Both the position numbers and the translations under genes were made by a program. A stretch of DNA of 5,256 bases, taken from Candidatus Omnitrophota bacterium. Its GTDB lineage: Bacteria; Omnitrophota; Gorgyraeia; JABMRN01. The notes below the pieces were generated by a model. It ran no database searches and was not told the DNA's origin. It saw only the letters and a list, made by a program, of their open reading frames with translations. The stretch spans positions 1-5,256 of the forward strand of contig JABMRN010000192.1 of assembly GCA_013202515.1 (NCBI GenBank), read 5' to 3'. Within the stretch, counting starts at the first letter, position 1; each line of letters starts with the position of its first letter. Shown in pieces: positions 3,943 to 5,256 of the stretch.

Positions 3943-5256
3943 GTCCGGTTATAGAAGTAGACAATGTATCGAGAAGCTACAAAAAAACCCTAGCGCTCGA
4001 TAATGTATCTCTTAAGGTAAATCGCGGCCAAATCTTCGGTCTTATCGGTCCGGACGGAGCCGGAAAATCCACTCTTATCCATATTATCACCGGCGTCTTA
4101 AGCGCAAAAATCGGCAAAGTCCTAGTGCTCGAAAAAGACGTCCTTCATAACCCCGAAAGCATTAAGACTTCCATTGGTTTTTTGCCTCAAGGGTTAGGCC
4201 TTGCGCTCGCGCAAGAGTTAAGCGTTGATGAAAATATCAATTTTTTCGCCGAGATTAACCAGGTTGATTATAAAACACGCGAAGAAAGGAAAGATACACT
4301 ATTAAAAAGTACGCAGCTGGACCCCTTCAGGACGCGTCCGGCAAAGAACCTTTCCGGCGGCATGAAACAAAAGCTCGCCTTATGCTGCACTCTTATACAT
4401 GAGCCGGAATTAATATTCCTTGATGAGCCCACAACAGGCGTAGATCCCATATCGCGGCGCGACCTATGGACAGTAATTAATTCCCTCGTGAAGAAAAAAA
4501 ACCTCACCGTTTTTCTCACCACCTCTTACATGGATGAAGCAGCCAGGTGCCATGAAATACTTTTAATGCATAACGGAAAAATTATTGAACGAGGCACTCC
4601 AACAACCCTTCCTTCAAAACTCGAAGGTAACTTCGCCGAAATCGATACAGCAAACCAGCAGAAAGCATTGTTTTCTATAAAAAAAATGCCCGGGGTAAGA
4701 ATTATTTATCCCATGGGCGATAAACTAAACGTTATTTATAAAGACACAGACATAAAATCCATTAAATCTTATGCTGAGCGTTCGGACGTGAAAATCAAGG
4801 ATATAAAAATCGGTACCCCGGGCATTGAGGATGTGTTCTTATCGAAAATAGCAGGCGGGGCCGAGGAAATTAACGAGGCAGCATTTGAGGAGTTCTTCGG
4901 AAAGAAAGAGGAGACAAGAGCCGAGTCCGCCCTAAGAAAAGAAGTTATGATAAAAACGGAAAAACTCGAGAAAAAGTTCGGGAATTTCACTGCGGTAAAC
5001 AAGATAAGCTTCGATGTAAAGCGCGGCGAGATATTCGGTTTTCTGGGCCCGAACGGCGCCGGTAAAACAACAGCCATAAAGATGCTGTGCGGCCTTTATC
5101 CGCCTACTTCGGGAACAGGGACGATTGGTGGACTCGACCTCACCAAGCAGCAGTTTGAGATAAAGAAAAGCATAGGTTATATGTCCCAGAAGTTTTCGCG
5201 CTACAGGGACCTGACGGTCGCTGAAAACATAGAATTATACGGAGGCATCTATGGTG
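3939..5256 (+). CDS. Double-domain ABC exporter ATPase, YbhF/RbbA-like (3' partial)
   Basis: The frame is open from the ATG overlapping the adaptor stop to the window end: 439 codons, with the 3' part missing. It has two ABC ATPase domains in one chain. Domain 1 has Walker A GPDGAGKST (37-45), Q-loop Gln84, signature LSGGM (138-142), Walker B LIFLDEP (158-164, Glu163) and D-loop Gly167-Val-Asp169. Its H-loop reads TTSYMDEA (194-201), so Ser196 replaces the switch His. An acidic linker (about 308-336) joins domain 2, with Walker A GPNGAGKTT (370-378) and Q-loop Gln417 in YMSQKFSRY; its signature and Walker B lie beyond the edge. GPDGAGKST, YMDEA and YMSQKFS are typical of YbhF-type ATPases, about 580 residues with both domains. 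RbbA-like proteins also carry a fused permease; the missing end would tell. No clear SD precedes the ATG, so translation is probably coupled to the adaptor. E. coli YbhF is implicated in drug and cation efflux; the substrate here is unknown. Confidence 0.93.
   Translation, partial: MSPVIEVDNVSRSYKKTLALDNVSLKVNRGQIFGLIGPDGAGKSTLIHIITGVLSAKIGKVLVLEKDVLHNPESIKTSIGFLPQGLGLALAQELSVDENINFFAEINQVDYKTREERKDTLLKSTQLDPFRTRPAKNLSGGMKQKLALCCTLIHEPELIFLDEPTTGVDPISRRDLWTVINSLVKKKNLTVFLTTSYMDEAARCHEILLMHNGKIIERGTPTTLPSKLEGNFAEIDTANQQKALFSIKKMPGVRIIYPMGDKLNVIYKDTDIKSIKSYAERSDVKIKDIKIGTPGIEDVFLSKIAGGAEEINEAAFEEFFGKKEETRAESALRKEVMIKTEKLEKKFGNFTAVNKISFDVKRGEIFGFLGPNGAGKTTAIKMLCGLYPPTSGTGTIGGLDLTKQQFEIKKSIGYMSQKFSRYRDLTVAENIELYGGIYG

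Noticed and set aside
4769..5077. Minus-strand open frame of 102 codons over the ATPase gene
   Set aside because: It is opposite a clearly conserved ABC ATPase frame with Walker motifs, and its own product looks low-complexity with no SD. Other minus-strand frames over the csp, channel and adaptor genes were dismissed for the same reason.

Overview
The window looks like chromosomal DNA of moderate to low GC from a Gram-negative (diderm) bacterium. It encodes a TolC-type outer-membrane channel and has Shine-Dalgarno (SD) sites close to AAGGAGG. The trio of two small cold-shock proteins and a CxxC-x17-CxxC zinc-ribbon protein is, from memory, common in uncultured lineages such as Omnitrophota and relatives. 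That placement is an inference and cannot be settled from this window. There is no sign of an insertion sequence, phage, CRISPR array, tRNA or rRNA.

Region 1 (1-860) is an RNA-binding module on the + strand: a canonical CspA-type protein (4-204), a diverged paralogue without the usual Trp-Phe surface pair (263-466), and a 54-residue zinc-ribbon protein (572-736) too short for many gene callers. An 11-bp hairpin without a U-tract lies between the two csp genes. After the zinc-ribbon gene come a small hairpin over its stop codon, two interleaved 7-bp complementary pairs (pseudoknot topology or alternative helices), and a strong intrinsic terminator (818-855).

Region 2 (856-1567) holds one gene for an unrecognised four-helix membrane protein (1035-1424) with its own good sigma70-type promoter. 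It is flanked by non-coding DNA containing a 12-nt direct repeat and a nested palindrome.

Region 3 (1568-5256) is a compact operon for a tripartite ABC-2 exporter: a TolC/OEP outer-membrane channel, a HlyD/YbhG-type periplasmic adaptor, and the first 439 codons of a double-ATPase YbhF/RbbA-type protein, cut by the window edge. The adaptor's SD lies at the end of the channel gene, and the ATPase start overlaps the adaptor stop as ATGA. The membrane permeases (YbhS/YbhR-like) are expected just downstream. Together the parts would move a substrate, which the sequence does not identify, from the inner membrane through the adaptor and channel to the outside.

Nothing here is clearly a new system. 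The most interesting items are the structured 3' region after the zinc-ribbon gene, the csp-csp-zinc-ribbon association, and departures from consensus in the exporter: no H-loop His in ATPase domain 1, Pro in the adaptor tip motif, and a nearly leaderless start for the channel gene.
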